Part shown: positions 51,501 to 59,789 of the stretch, in pieces
Position numbering within the stretch: position 1 is the first letter of the stretch
Layout: the number at the start of each line of letters is the position of its first letter
NCBI GenBank assembly: GCA_963676415.1
Contig: OY781097.1
Location: forward strand, 1,426,001-1,490,000
Source of the DNA: G963662905 sp963676415
GTDB taxonomy: Bacteria > Bacteroidota > Bacteroidia > Bacteroidales > WRLA01
DNA length: 64,000 bases
Reading direction: 5' to 3'
Position numbers and translations under genes: made by a program
Notes under the pieces: model-generated
The model's database searches: none
Told to the model about the DNA's origin: nothing
What the model saw: the letters and a program-made list of their open reading frames with translations, nothing else

Positions 51501-52300
51501 ATCAAAATGAAAAAATTGATTGGAAAAGCAGCGATGAGTTTTCTTATCTCATTGAGGAATACAACCGGATGGTAGATGAACTGGAGCTCAGTGCGGAAAA
51601 GCTGGCCGTCAGTGAACGTGAAAGCGCATGGCGCGATGTGGCGAGGCAGGTTGCTCATGAAATCAAAAATCCGCTCACACCCATGAAGCTCAGTGTGCAG
51701 CAATTGATGCGTTCATGGAATGATCATGATCCGGAATTTGAAGCCCGCTTAAAGCGCTTTCAGGCTACGCTGATCACTGAAATTGATACCCTCTCAGATA
51801 TAGCAAGTGAATTTTCGCGCTTTGCCAAAATGCCCAAACCGGAATTTGACACAACAGATTTACTGAAACTGGCGCGCACAGCAAAATCACTTTTTGAAAA
51901 CCGTAATATCCAAATCAGCCTCAAATTTGATCCCAATCAGGATTATATAATTCAGGCGGATAAAAGATTACTCAATCAGGTTTTTAATAATATCCTCAAA
52001 AATGCATCACAGGCCATACCTACAAAAATTGAAGGCAAAATCATCATCAGCCTAAAAAAATATCCAGAAAAGATTCTTATTTCCATTGGTGATAATGGTT
52101 TGGGCATCAATGAGGATGTGAAGGAACGGATTTTTGAACCAAAATTCACCACAAAATCGAGTGGCATGGGACTCGGTTTGGCCATGGTTAAAACAATTAT
52201 TGAGCAGCATCAGGGAAAAATCCGGCTCGAATCAGAGGCGGGCAGGGGAACAACATTTTATTTTGAATTACCTTTGCATATTAGTGGGCAAACAAATTGA
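48578..52300 (+). CDS. NtrY-like multi-pass sensor histidine kinase
   Basis: A 1240-residue kinase, unusually long. It has about 12-13 transmembrane segments: one at about 6-24, a cluster at about 210-470, and two pairs at about 730-790 and 930-960. A HAMP-like linker follows at about 965-1015. The HisKA domain has the phospho-acceptor His in VARQVAHEIKNPLTPMKLSVQQL, the NtrY-type H box. The HATPase domain has NVFNNILKNASQAIP-like (NQVFNNILKNASQAIP), GDNGLGI and SSGMGLGLAMVKTI. No response regulator is adjacent; the partner is probably encoded elsewhere. In Bacteroidota, kinases of this type are fixed beside the flippase-dut group. Confidence 0.9.
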   Translation: MKWMKYRNSIIYFLLFIVGVSSYYLIQKSGREEENKNIIISRLQKADRASISEIENAGILLKEILSKPSKDARQISAFDRISKEYPELTILIVKNEVPKFWQNLQLSKPQIQGLPFLKNAELEALENGYYYYQKLQLSEYLIFIARKIKNDYAYSNEYLNQNFLGAYQNIGLSSISLNQPTSNDYIEITNPVAQNYYVQLTENSFVNSFRYSLFLMLAYILSIIFFSSFLRSLYFIFNNKLHLRSGLMLILFSLDVILIRVLLFYFDFPTTLQESLIFDPRFFASSGILPSLGDFFINSVLLLYLAFTFHRFYQFRSLSPKKSDLRKTFAVFSLYLHIFIFLGILSQSIENLVFNSSINLNLNNLYNINSFTTLGYVIFSVQIVAYLLVSGKLIEISKKYGFKKGKSFSILLAAMAAYFIFKYLRNNDPFYWVTILTAALYLAGSILLNATQFTGFYKNLLKAVALAIFFTIIFDLQIHQKEKHQRSLLAGQILLSNSDPEAEYLFSKIKQDIKADPKIQNECRKYGQGEVIDEASLNEYIETSYFQGFWKKFNIQFTLCKSNDRLTIESIDNEVNCFAFFGHLKSEYGDPSSFSDQLFQIEYANGENGYLGIIRLIPPDSSQIAVRYYLEFMPMKEIKEMGYPELLLDSEAGRLKIPQQYSWGIYQDDELIYRNGNYGFENKIESWLKPMQEHHGDAGDYLFYFTQIDNKSIKILKRKASIPELLTPFSYIFILIILLQYLLFSQFKFPKTSVKISLLQKLQFVILGIFIIAYFLIAQSVLSLLIKLDEEKNMENLNEKTHSILIEMQHKLSDQKNIHQIDEAWLNQLLTKFSNVFFTDINLFDLHGRLIASSRKEIFEQGLSSNLMNFKAFKELKYNKKSYYIQIESIGKQEYYSSYIPFVNEKHNTIAYLNLPYFARQTDLQREVSSVVATFINLYVLITIFIILSIVLLSRLITRPVQMLVEKIKSIKLGHQNEKIDWKSSDEFSYLIEEYNRMVDELELSAEKLAVSERESAWRDVARQVAHEIKNPLTPMKLSVQQLMRSWNDHDPEFEARLKRFQATLITEIDTLSDIASEFSRFAKMPKPEFDTTDLLKLARTAKSLFENRNIQISLKFDPNQDYIIQADKRLLNQVFNNILKNASQAIPTKIEGKIIISLKKYPEKILISIGDNGLGINEDVKERIFEPKFTTKSSGMGLGLAMVKTIIEQHQGKIRLESEAGRGTTFYFELPLHISGQTN

Positions 52301-52313
52301 AACCTGAACACTT

Positions 52314-53771
52314 TTGAACTTATTCAAGAAACTCGCCGGCGAAACTGCAATTTACGGACTGCCCAGCATATTGGGCCGCTTCCTGGGCTACCTGATGGTG
52401 GCGGTTTATACACGCGTATTTTCTGAAGCAGAATACGGCACAATCTCCGTTTTTTATTCCTATACCGCTTTCCTGATGGTTATCCTGACCTATGGAATGG
52501 AAACTTCATTTTTTCGTTACTTCGAAAAATATAAAGGTGATAAACGGGTCTTTTCCACAGCTTTAATGTCGCTGGTTGCCAGCACAGCCGTTTTTGTGTT
52601 GCTGGGAACCGCTTTCAGCTCTAAAATTGCTGTATGGATAGAATATCCTCAATATCAAAATATTGTAATTGGATTAATTTTGATTTTGGCATTTGATGTC
52701 CTGGCCGCCATTCCTTTTTCATATCTCCGCTCAAAAAATAAAGCCGGTCGTTTTGCTTTTGTGAAGCTGGCCGGAATCATCTCCAATATTCTGCTTAACC
52801 TCTTTTTCCTTTTACTTTTGCCCGGATTATCAGATTTTGCTTTGGTTTCGTGGATGTACGTGGACGGCTGGTCGATTGAATATATTTTTCTGGCCAATGT
52901 TATTTCCAGCCTTATCAGCATTTTGCTTCTGAGCGATATTATCCGCATTGGTTTACAAAAACCGGACATGGAAATCCTTGGGCAGCTTTTAAAGTATGGA
53001 TGGCCGCTTCTTTTCGCTGGGCTGGCAGGCATTATAAACGAAACTCTCGACCGTCTTTTACTTAAATATCTTTTGCCGCCAGATATTGCAGATGCGCAGG
53101 TGGGAATTTACAGCGCATGTTATAAGATTTCCATCATTATGACCTTGTTCATCCAGGCTTATCGCTACGCAGCGGAGCCCTTTTTCTTTAAACAGGCTGC
53201 CGACAAAAATGCACCACAAACATATGCCCGTTTAATGAACCTTTTTGTGGTTGTGGTGGGTACGATTTTTCTGGGCACTTTGCTCTATCTGGATATCATC
53301 ATCCTGTTTATTGATGAAAAATTCCGCTCCGGCGAAATGGTCATCCCGATTCTATTGCTCGCCAATGCATTTTTGGGGATTTACTACAATCTTTCGGTTT
53401 GGTATAAAGTCAGTGGCAAAACAAAATATGCCATTGTAATGTCGCTGAGCGGCGGTTTCATTACCATTATCCTGAACATCATTTTTATACCCTATTGGGG
53501 ATATATGGCCAGCGCCATTGCTACTTTGGCCTGCTATGCCGGAATGATGCTCCTCTCTTTTAAAATCGGCGCAAAAAAATATCCGATCCCTTATAATTAC
53601 CGCAAAATTGCAATCTATATGGGATTGGCAATTTTACTGTATTTTGTCTCGTTAATGAACACAATTGAAAATAAGTTTGTCCATTATCTTATAAATACGC
53701 TCATACTCTCCCTATATTTGTTGGGCGTACTTTGGATGGAACGTCCGGGACGTTACTTAAAAAATACTTAA
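52314..53771 (+). CDS. Polysaccharide flippase (Wzx/MurJ-like, MATE-like superfamily)
   Basis: A 485-residue membrane protein with 12-14 transmembrane helices. The first helix pair has KLAGETAIYGLPSILGRFLGYLMVAVYTRVFSEAEYG, the standard start of polysaccharide biosynthesis (Polysacc_synt) flippases. It should move a lipid-linked sugar across the inner membrane for LPS O-antigen, capsule or exopolysaccharide. The start is TTG at 52314: a stop is just upstream and the first ATG lies inside the first conserved helix. The gene follows the kinase after 13 bp and precedes dut by 4 bp. Confidence 0.9.
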   Translation: MNLFKKLAGETAIYGLPSILGRFLGYLMVAVYTRVFSEAEYGTISVFYSYTAFLMVILTYGMETSFFRYFEKYKGDKRVFSTALMSLVASTAVFVLLGTAFSSKIAVWIEYPQYQNIVIGLILILAFDVLAAIPFSYLRSKNKAGRFAFVKLAGIISNILLNLFFLLLLPGLSDFALVSWMYVDGWSIEYIFLANVISSLISILLLSDIIRIGLQKPDMEILGQLLKYGWPLLFAGLAGIINETLDRLLLKYLLPPDIADAQVGIYSACYKISIIMTLFIQAYRYAAEPFFFKQAADKNAPQTYARLMNLFVVVVGTIFLGTLLYLDIIILFIDEKFRSGEMVIPILLLANAFLGIYYNLSVWYKVSGKTKYAIVMSLSGGFITIILNIIFIPYWGYMASAIATLACYAGMMLLSFKIGAKKYPIPYNYRKIAIYMGLAILLYFVSLMNTIENKFVHYLINTLILSLYLLGVLWMERPGRYLKNT

Positions 53772-53775
53772 GCAT

Positions 53776-54213
53776 ATGAATATCAAAATTGTAAATCACT
53801 CGAACAATCCTTTACCTGAATACGCCACAGAAGCATCTGCCGGCATGGACCTGAAAGCTTTTCTGCCGGAGCCCGTTAGCATAAAGCCTTTGGAACGGAT
53901 TTTGATCCCTACAGGGCTTCATATTGAACTTCCGGTTGGATTTGAAGCGCAGGTGCGGCCAAGAAGCGGCCTGGCTGTTAAAAAAGGCGTAAGCGTCCTG
54001 AATTCACCCGGAACGATTGATGCAGATTACAGAGGAGAAATTAAAGTCATCCTGGTAAACCTTTCCAATGAGGAAGTCCGTTTTGAAAATGGTGACCGCA
54101 TTGCACAAATGATCATCGCACGTCATGAAAAAGCCGAATGGGAAGAATGTGATGAACTGAACGAAACCCAAAGAGGGGCCGGAGGTTTCGGCTCAACCGG
54201 AATCAAAAATTAA
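53776..54213 (+). CDS. dut: Deoxyuridine 5'-triphosphate nucleotidohydrolase
   Basis: A 145-residue trimeric dUTPase with all five motifs in order: EASAGMDLKAF (1), RPRSGLAVKKG (2), GTIDADYRGEIKVILVN (3, with catalytic Asp), RIAQMIIAR (4) and RGAGGFGSTG (5). It keeps uracil out of DNA and supplies dUMP for thymidylate. Length is normal. It sits in the conserved order flippase, dut, TPR protein, DUF4292 lipoprotein, M23 protein. Starts and stops are 4 bp or less apart on both sides. Confidence 0.97.
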   Translation: MNIKIVNHSNNPLPEYATEASAGMDLKAFLPEPVSIKPLERILIPTGLHIELPVGFEAQVRPRSGLAVKKGVSVLNSPGTIDADYRGEIKVILVNLSNEEVRFENGDRIAQMIIARHEKAEWEECDELNETQRGAGGFGSTGIKN

Positions 54214-54216
54214 ATT

Positions 54217-55923
54217 ATGAAGAAACTTATTTCGCAGATACTGATTTCTTTGGCTTTTGTTATTTGTGCCCAAACACTGGAAGCCCAAATCCGCGACAGT
54301 GTGGCTTACAAGCGCAAGAAGAACAGCTCATATCTGGAAGCATACACGCAGCAAATTCTGGGCAATACAGAAACAGCCATCACAAAATACGAAGACCACC
54401 TTGATAAATATACGACGGATGATGCTGCGTTTTATCAATTGGCACGCATATATTCACAAGAAGGCCAATACGGCCTGGCCGCTGAATATGCCCGACGTGC
54501 CACAGCCCTAAACCCAGAGCAGGACTGGTATCTGTTGTTGTATGCCGATATCCTGAAAAATAACGGACAGGTAGATCAGGCAACACGAATTATGGAACAA
54601 CTTGTGGCCAAACGCCCGGAAAATATAGAATATACCGAACGCCTCGCACTCGCCTATGCACTCCTCGGGCAGTATGAGAAATCCCTGAAATACTATCAAA
54701 TACTGGAAGATAAAACTGATATTACTGAGGAACTTTCCATTCAAAAACACAAACTTTGGCTATTATTGGGCAATCAGCAAAAAGCAAGCGAAGAGATTGT
54801 ACAACTAACAAAACGCTATCCGGCAGAACCAAAATATTACAGTATGCTGGCCGAGATTTACCTGAAAGAGGGGGAGAAGGAAAAAGCTTTGGCAGCTTAT
54901 CAAAAAGTGAAGGAAATAAACCCGGATGATCCGTACATACATATTTCTATGGCCGATTTCTTTATGAATAACAAGGAATATGACAATGCTTTCAAAGAAT
55001 TAAAAGCCGGTTTTGCCGTTCCTTCCTTGAATATCGATTCTAAAATTCAAATCCTGCTTACTTATTTTTCAACCTTAAGCCAGCAAGCTGATTTTCAGGC
55101 AAAACTTGTGGATTTATCGGACATACTTGTAAAGGCACATCCCGAAGACCCAAAAGCTTATTCGGTTTATGGCGATATGCTCAACCAGATGGACCGCAAA
55201 GAAGAAGCCCGAGATGCCTATGAAAAAGTAATTGAACTCGATTCCTCACGATACTTCATCTGGGAGCAATTGCTTTTTATCTACAACAGTTTGCAGCAAA
55301 ATGATAAACTCAACAGTTACAGTGCCCGCGCCAATGAGTTATTCCCTTTGCAGCCAATACCTTACCTCTTCCGGGGTATTTCAGCATTCATTCAAAAGGA
55401 GTATCAGCAAGCTGCTGATGCGCTGAGCACTGGCGTGCAATATGTTTATGATAATGATGCACTGAAGGAACAATTTTATATTTTTTTGGGAGACACCTAT
55501 AACGAATTGGGCGATACGGAAAAATCCTATAAAACTTACGATAAGGTTTTGATGATCAACCCGAAAAATGCCTACGTAATGAATAACTACAGCTATCATT
55601 TGGCGGAAGCCGGGCAGCAGCTGAACAAAGCCCTGCAGATGGCAAAGCTCGCCAATGAAATCGAAAAAGACAATCCATCCTATATGGATACCTACGGCTG
55701 GGCCTTTTACAAACTCGGCCAGTATAAAGCTGCTGCAAAATGGGTGAAAAAAGCCTTGGCAAAAGATGAAAACAATGGTGTATTGCTCGAGCATTATGGC
55801 GATATCATGTACAAATTAGGCAATACCGCCAAAGCACTGAAATATTGGAAAAAAGCGCTGCAAAGTGGGGAACACAGCGAATTACTCGAAAAAAAGATAG
55901 AAGACAAAAAACTTCATGACTAA
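54217..55923 (+). CDS. Exported TPR protein, probable envelope factor
   Basis: A 568-residue protein with a signal peptide (SLAFVICAQTLEAQ) and around a dozen TPR units, for example AAFYQLARIYSQEGQYGLAAEYARRA, YSMLAEIYLKEGEKEKALAAYQKV, VYGDMLNQMDRKEEARDAYEKV and LEHYGDIMYKLGNTAKALKYWKKAL. TPR solenoids bind other proteins. The gene overlaps the DUF4292 lipoprotein by 8 bp, so it likely works with the lipoprotein and the M23 protein at the cell envelope. There is no enzymatic motif. Confidence 0.88.
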   Translation: MKKLISQILISLAFVICAQTLEAQIRDSVAYKRKKNSSYLEAYTQQILGNTETAITKYEDHLDKYTTDDAAFYQLARIYSQEGQYGLAAEYARRATALNPEQDWYLLLYADILKNNGQVDQATRIMEQLVAKRPENIEYTERLALAYALLGQYEKSLKYYQILEDKTDITEELSIQKHKLWLLLGNQQKASEEIVQLTKRYPAEPKYYSMLAEIYLKEGEKEKALAAYQKVKEINPDDPYIHISMADFFMNNKEYDNAFKELKAGFAVPSLNIDSKIQILLTYFSTLSQQADFQAKLVDLSDILVKAHPEDPKAYSVYGDMLNQMDRKEEARDAYEKVIELDSSRYFIWEQLLFIYNSLQQNDKLNSYSARANELFPLQPIPYLFRGISAFIQKEYQQAADALSTGVQYVYDNDALKEQFYIFLGDTYNELGDTEKSYKTYDKVLMINPKNAYVMNNYSYHLAEAGQQLNKALQMAKLANEIEKDNPSYMDTYGWAFYKLGQYKAAAKWVKKALAKDENNGVLLEHYGDIMYKLGNTAKALKYWKKALQSGEHSELLEKKIEDKKLHD

Positions 55924-56746
55924 AGGGATTTTAAGAATATCTGCTTTGCTTCTGGCAATTATGGCTTTGTTTTCGGCATGCCGAACATCAAGGAGCATGC
56001 TGAAGAAGCCATTAAAAAAACAGGGGGCAGAATACCTTCTGAACCAAATGCTGCGCAGCGAACTGGATTTCAGCTACCTCGACTTTAAAGCCAGTGTCGA
56101 TGTGATCCAAGACGATAAAAAGCAAGGCTTCAAAGCACGTGTTCGGATGAAAAAAGACAGCATCATCTGGCTTAGCATCAGTCCTTTACTGGGTATTGAA
56201 GTGGCCAGGCTGGAACTAACACAGGACAGCGTGCGTTTCATGAACCGTATTGATAAAACATGGTTTGCCGGCGACTACAGCCTGATCAACAAATTTTTGG
56301 AAACCAGCGTGGATTTTGACATCGTTCAGGCTTTAATTTTGGGAAATGATTTTTCCTATTATGAGAAATCAACTTTTAAAACCGATATCGACAATCATGA
56401 ATACAAACTAGCCACTGCCAAAAGGCATAAGCTTAAAAAATATGTGCGCAACAAAGCCGATGCGGAACGTGTGTTTTTGCACACCATTTGGTTGAATCCG
56501 GATAATTTTAAAATTACCCGCATCAAATTAAAGGAGGCTGTTCAAAAACCCAAAAAAATCAGCGCCGAATACAGTGATTTTGAATATGTGCAGGGGCAAC
56601 TTTTCCCAACAAAAGTTTCTTTTAATGTGCAGGCCGAAACAAAAACCTTCATAGATTTGTCTTTTTCGGGTATTAAAATAAATGAAGAATTAAGATTTCC
56701 GTTTAAAATATCATCAAAATATAAAGAACTGATCCTTGAAGACTAA
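55916..56746 (+). CDS. DUF4292 lipoprotein
   Basis: A 276-residue lipoprotein. The signal peptide ends in the lipobox FSAC (Cys about residue 22) followed by RTSRS. The mature part is a LolB/LppX-like beta-sheet: FKARVRMKKDSIIWLSISPLLGIEVARLELTQDSVRFMNRIDKTWFAGDYSLINKFL is characteristic of DUF4292, with YVQGQLFPTKVSFNVQ later. LolB-like folds carry lipids or lipoproteins; a role in envelope biogenesis is inferred from the fold and neighbours. It overlaps both the upstream TPR gene (8 bp) and the downstream M23 gene (11 bp). Confidence 0.88.
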   Translation: MTKGILRISALLLAIMALFSACRTSRSMLKKPLKKQGAEYLLNQMLRSELDFSYLDFKASVDVIQDDKKQGFKARVRMKKDSIIWLSISPLLGIEVARLELTQDSVRFMNRIDKTWFAGDYSLINKFLETSVDFDIVQALILGNDFSYYEKSTFKTDIDNHEYKLATAKRHKLKKYVRNKADAERVFLHTIWLNPDNFKITRIKLKEAVQKPKKISAEYSDFEYVQGQLFPTKVSFNVQAETKTFIDLSFSGIKINEELRFPFKISSKYKELILED

Positions 56747-57965
56747 GCTAAAAATATCATCCCTAATTTTATTTTTGCTTTTAAGTGCAATACCCTATTC
56801 TTTTGCCCAAAATGCTGATAAAGAAAAGTTAAAGGAAGACAAAAAGCGCATTGAGAAGGAAATAGCCTATGCCAACAGCCTATTGGATGAAACGCAGAAA
56901 AACAAAAAAAGCACGGTTAACCAAATTGTTCTGCTGAACAATAAGATCAAAAAAAGAGAACAGCTGTTGGGGCGCATCAATGAGGAAATCAAAGGGATCG
57001 ACAATAAAGTAGGGCGCTTGCAGGAAGGCGTGGCGCAAACCAAAAAAGACCTCAAGGATTTAAAAGACGAATATGCCAGCCTGATTTATCATGCCTATAT
57101 CAACCGGAACAACTATCGGCGACTGGCTTTTATATTTTCCGCCCGTGATTTCAACCAGGCTTTCCAGCGGCTCAAATATCTCCAGCAATATACGGCCTAC
57201 CGCAAGCAACAAGCCGAATTGATTGTTATCACACGCAAAAAACTGGAATACGAACTGGAGCAGCTTTCATTAGCAAAAACAGAAAAACTCAACCTTAAGA
57301 AAGAAGAACTCAGTACGGTAAAAAAACTGGATCAGGAAAAATCAAAGAAAAACAATGAAATCCAGAACCTGAGCGCACAGGAGAAAAAGCTGAAGAAAAC
57401 GATACGCGACAAGGAAAAAGCGGCCAAAAAGCTTCAAAACCGAATTCAGGAAATTATTGCAGAAGAAATCCGCTTGGCAGCAGAACGCGCCAATAAAAAG
57501 AACAACAAGAAAAGCTTCGAACTAACGCCTGAAGAACAAATCATCTCCGGGAATTTCCAGAAAAACAAAGGAAAAATACCCTGGCCCGTCGAGCGAGGCA
57601 TTGTTTCGTCCACATACGGAGAACATGCACATCCTGTACTGAAGCATGTTAAAACCAAAAACAACGGAATTGATATCCTGACCAATATAGGCAGTATGGC
57701 CCGTGCGGTTTTCGATGGAACCGTAACACGCGTGCTCAGCATTCCAAATTATCATAATGTTGTGATTATCAGGCATGGCGATTTCCTTACCGTTTATTCA
57801 AACCTTGATAAGGTTTTGGTAGAAAAAGGCCAACAAATTGATGCCAAACAACTGATCGGCTCTATTTATACCGACAGCAAAGAAGGGAAAACGGAATTGC
57901 ATTTTGAACTCTGGAAAGGAAAAGAACTCCAGAATCCGGCCTACTGGATTGTTAAAAAGAAATAA
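56736..57965 (+). CDS. EnvC-like protein with degenerate LytM (M23) domain
   Basis: A 409-residue exported protein. It has a signal peptide to about residue 25 (SAIPYSFAQ), a long coiled coil at about 26-255, and a C-terminal LytM domain (about 285-405). The zinc ligands of active M23 enzymes are altered: the HxxxD motif reads NNGID, where His is replaced by Asn, and the later HxH region reads LHFELW. This matches EnvC/NlpD-type activators that turn on amidases rather than cut peptidoglycan. The start is TTG at 56736, overlapping the DUF4292 gene by 11 bp; no ATG precedes the signal peptide in frame. Confidence 0.9.
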   Translation: MKTKLKISSLILFLLLSAIPYSFAQNADKEKLKEDKKRIEKEIAYANSLLDETQKNKKSTVNQIVLLNNKIKKREQLLGRINEEIKGIDNKVGRLQEGVAQTKKDLKDLKDEYASLIYHAYINRNNYRRLAFIFSARDFNQAFQRLKYLQQYTAYRKQQAELIVITRKKLEYELEQLSLAKTEKLNLKKEELSTVKKLDQEKSKKNNEIQNLSAQEKKLKKTIRDKEKAAKKLQNRIQEIIAEEIRLAAERANKKNNKKSFELTPEEQIISGNFQKNKGKIPWPVERGIVSSTYGEHAHPVLKHVKTKNNGIDILTNIGSMARAVFDGTVTRVLSIPNYHNVVIIRHGDFLTVYSNLDKVLVEKGQQIDAKQLIGSIYTDSKEGKTELHFELWKGKELQNPAYWIVKKK

Positions 57966-58374
57966 AGCCGTCTTTCAGGTAAACTGTTCGTATGCAGCCT
58001 TTTGAAGATTTATCTACTATGGTAAGGCTGGAGTCTGTAATCATTTCGATCGGGATGCTATCGCTGAATTTTTCTCCCTCAAACAAAGTAATAATGCTTG
58101 TCCCATCGCGTCCGGGGCGCCATTTCCCATGATGAACACTGCCCGGGCTCACAAAATCGATGGTATAATCTGAATGAACAACAATATAGCTACGTTTTTT
58201 AATTTCAAATGCCTGTTGAATAATTGTTTTCGGATAGTTTTGATAATAAAGGCTATCGGCTGTGATTTCAAGCACAACCCAAGTGCCTTCCAGTTTTTTC
58301 TCAAAAGAAGGCTTGCAGCTGCTCAAATATAAAAGCACACTTAGCAGAATAAGGAATTTTCTCAGCATAAGCAT
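57952..58374 (-). CDS. Small lipoprotein, lipocalin-like
   Basis: A 140-residue lipoprotein. The signal peptide ends in the lipobox LSSC (Cys about residue 19) and the mature part starts KPSFEKKLEGTWVV. The LxGTW motif opening a beta-rich protein of about 120 residues resembles Bacteroidota lipocalin-like lipoproteins (Lipocalin_4 type). The ligand is unknown. The ATG at 58374 (or 58368) is chosen because a longer frame would not have the signal peptide at its start. Its 3' end overlaps the convergent EnvC-like gene by 14 bp. It is divergent from the PHP gene. Confidence 0.75.
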   Translation of the reverse strand: MLMLRKFLILLSVLLYLSSCKPSFEKKLEGTWVVLEITADSLYYQNYPKTIIQQAFEIKKRSYIVVHSDYTIDFVSPGSVHHGKWRPGRDGTSIITLFEGEKFSDSIPIEMITDSSLTIVDKSSKGCIRTVYLKDGFISF

Positions 58375-58385
58375 TTTGCGATGAA

Positions 58386-58394
58386 GCAAATATA
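58386..58394 (-). promoter_or_regulatory. -7 promoter box of the lipocalin-like lipoprotein gene
   Basis: TATATTTGC on the minus strand is a perfect TAnnTTTGC match, 11 bp before the ATG at 58374. Confidence 0.55.
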
Positions 58395-58432
58395 TGAAAT
58401 TTGGATGAAGGAAAAGATTTCTCAATAAATGC

Positions 58433-58468
58433 TTTTGCCCATGTTCATCAGGAAGTTTATAGTTTTGC
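58433..58468 (+). promoter_or_regulatory. Promoter of the PHP phosphatase gene
   Basis: TTTTG at 58433-58437 and TAGTTTTGC at 58460-58468 are separated by 22 bp. The ATG at 58483 is 14 bp downstream, so the leader is very short. Confidence 0.5.
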
Positions 58469-58482
58469 AGAAAATTTGAAGC

Positions 58483-59331
58483 ATGCACAACTTCCATACT
58501 CATACTTATTATTGCGATGGCTCTTCGGCTCCGGAAGAATATTTTGCAAAAGCAAAAAGCCTTAATTTCACGCATCTCGGATTCTCCGGACATGCGCCTG
58601 TTCCCTTTGAAAATAATTTTGCCATTGCCGCAGACAGGCTACAGGAATATGCAGATCACATACGAAAAGTGCGTGATTCGGCTGAAGAAGGCGATCCGGA
58701 AATCTTCATCGCATTGGAAGCAGACTATATTCCGGGCATTACACGTGATTTTAGCTCTTTTAAAAACGATTTGGGCCTGGATTATATCATTGGCTCCATT
58801 CATCTGGTAAAAGGCGCAGGAAACGGCCTGTGGTTTACGGATGGATCCAAACAGCAAATCTATGATGACGGCTTACAGCGGTTATTTGATGGAAATGCAA
58901 AAAGGGGCGTTAGGGCATATTTTGAGCAGATATTTGAAATGATAGAAACCCAAAGACCAGAAATCCTAGGTCATTTCGATAAAATAAATATGCACAATAA
59001 AGACCGGTATTTCACAACCGATGAAGACTGGTATCAGCTTTTGATTGACAAAATATTGGAATTATGCCTTCAATATGATGTGGTAGTGGAAGTGAATACA
59101 CGCGGTATTTATAAAAAACGCAGTGAAACCACTTTTCCGGAGCCAATGGTTTTGAAAAAAATGCAAAGAAAAAATATTCCGGTAATGATCAGCTCCGATG
59201 CCCACAAGCCGAACGAACTGGCATTACAAATTCCTGAAACCCGCAAACTCCTTCTGGAAACCGGGTTTACCCACGAACGTATCCCGGATAAAAAGCAGGG
59301 CTGGATTGAGAAGAAAATAGAAATTTTTTAG
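58483..59331 (+). CDS. PHP-domain histidinol-phosphatase (HisK type)
   Basis: A 282-residue PHP phosphoesterase. Metal-binding motifs are NFHTHTYYCDGSS (motif I), LGFSGHAP (II), IALEADYIPG, YIIGSIHLV (III) and SSDAHKP (IV). The architecture and length match HisK histidinol-phosphatases, which complete histidine synthesis in many bacteria with no HisB phosphatase. A different sugar-phosphate substrate is possible. No his genes are near. It converges on the GNAT gene with a 4-bp overlap. Confidence 0.88.
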   Translation: MHNFHTHTYYCDGSSAPEEYFAKAKSLNFTHLGFSGHAPVPFENNFAIAADRLQEYADHIRKVRDSAEEGDPEIFIALEADYIPGITRDFSSFKNDLGLDYIIGSIHLVKGAGNGLWFTDGSKQQIYDDGLQRLFDGNAKRGVRAYFEQIFEMIETQRPEILGHFDKINMHNKDRYFTTDEDWYQLLIDKILELCLQYDVVVEVNTRGIYKKRSETTFPEPMVLKKMQRKNIPVMISSDAHKPNELALQIPETRKLLLETGFTHERIPDKKQGWIEKKIEIF

Positions 59332-59753
59332 TGTTCAAATTTCATTAGGCGGTGTGGGATATTCGCTTCATGAAAAGTTTTTCCTTCTTCGACAAACCCA
59401 AATTTTTTATAAAAATCAATGACATCTTCCTGCGCATGAAGGTATATCGGGAGAAGTTCGTTACTCTTATGAAAATCCAGAATGCCTTCCATTAGTTCTT
59501 TGCCATATTGATTGCCTCTGTATTTCTTAGCCACTGCAAAACGTTCCAGTTTGGTGCCTTTCTCTGTTTCCCTGATCCGTGCAGTAGCAACAGCCTGACC
59601 TTGTGTCATCAAAATAAAATGTGTACTGCTCCTATCGAATTTGTCAAAATCAATATTATAGGGCACCTTTTGTTCATCCACAAAAACCGATTCCCGAATT
59701 TCCTGCACCTTACTAAAAAATACAGTTTCTTTTCCTTTGAAATGTAATAGCAT
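59328..59753 (-). CDS. GNAT-family N-acetyltransferase (ElaA/YjcF type)
   Basis: A 141-residue single-domain acetyltransferase. The acetyl-CoA loop is seen in TKLERFAVAKKYRGNQYGKELMEGIL (the RxxGxG/A pattern as RGNQYG). The sequence VFVDEQKVPYNIDFDKFDRSSTHFI resembles the start of the YjcF/GNAT group. The C-terminus ends IPHRLMKFEH. The substrate is unknown. It is a single-gene unit whose -7 box lies directly after the fabH terminator. Confidence 0.9.
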   Translation of the reverse strand: MLLHFKGKETVFFSKVQEIRESVFVDEQKVPYNIDFDKFDRSSTHFILMTQGQAVATARIRETEKGTKLERFAVAKKYRGNQYGKELMEGILDFHKSNELLPIYLHAQEDVIDFYKKFGFVEEGKTFHEANIPHRLMKFEH

Positions 59754-59781
59754 CTGGTTGAATTTAAATCAGATTAATGAC

Positions 59782-59789
59782 CAAAGATA
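59782..59789 (-). promoter_or_regulatory. -7 promoter box of the GNAT gene
   Basis: TATCTTTG on the minus strand matches TAnnTTTG and abuts the T run of the fabH terminator, 28 bp before the GNAT ATG. Confidence 0.45.

Noticed and set aside
57952..58593. A 213-codon form of the lipocalin-like lipoprotein
   Set aside because: It would start inside the divergent PHP gene and bury the lipoprotein signal peptide internally.
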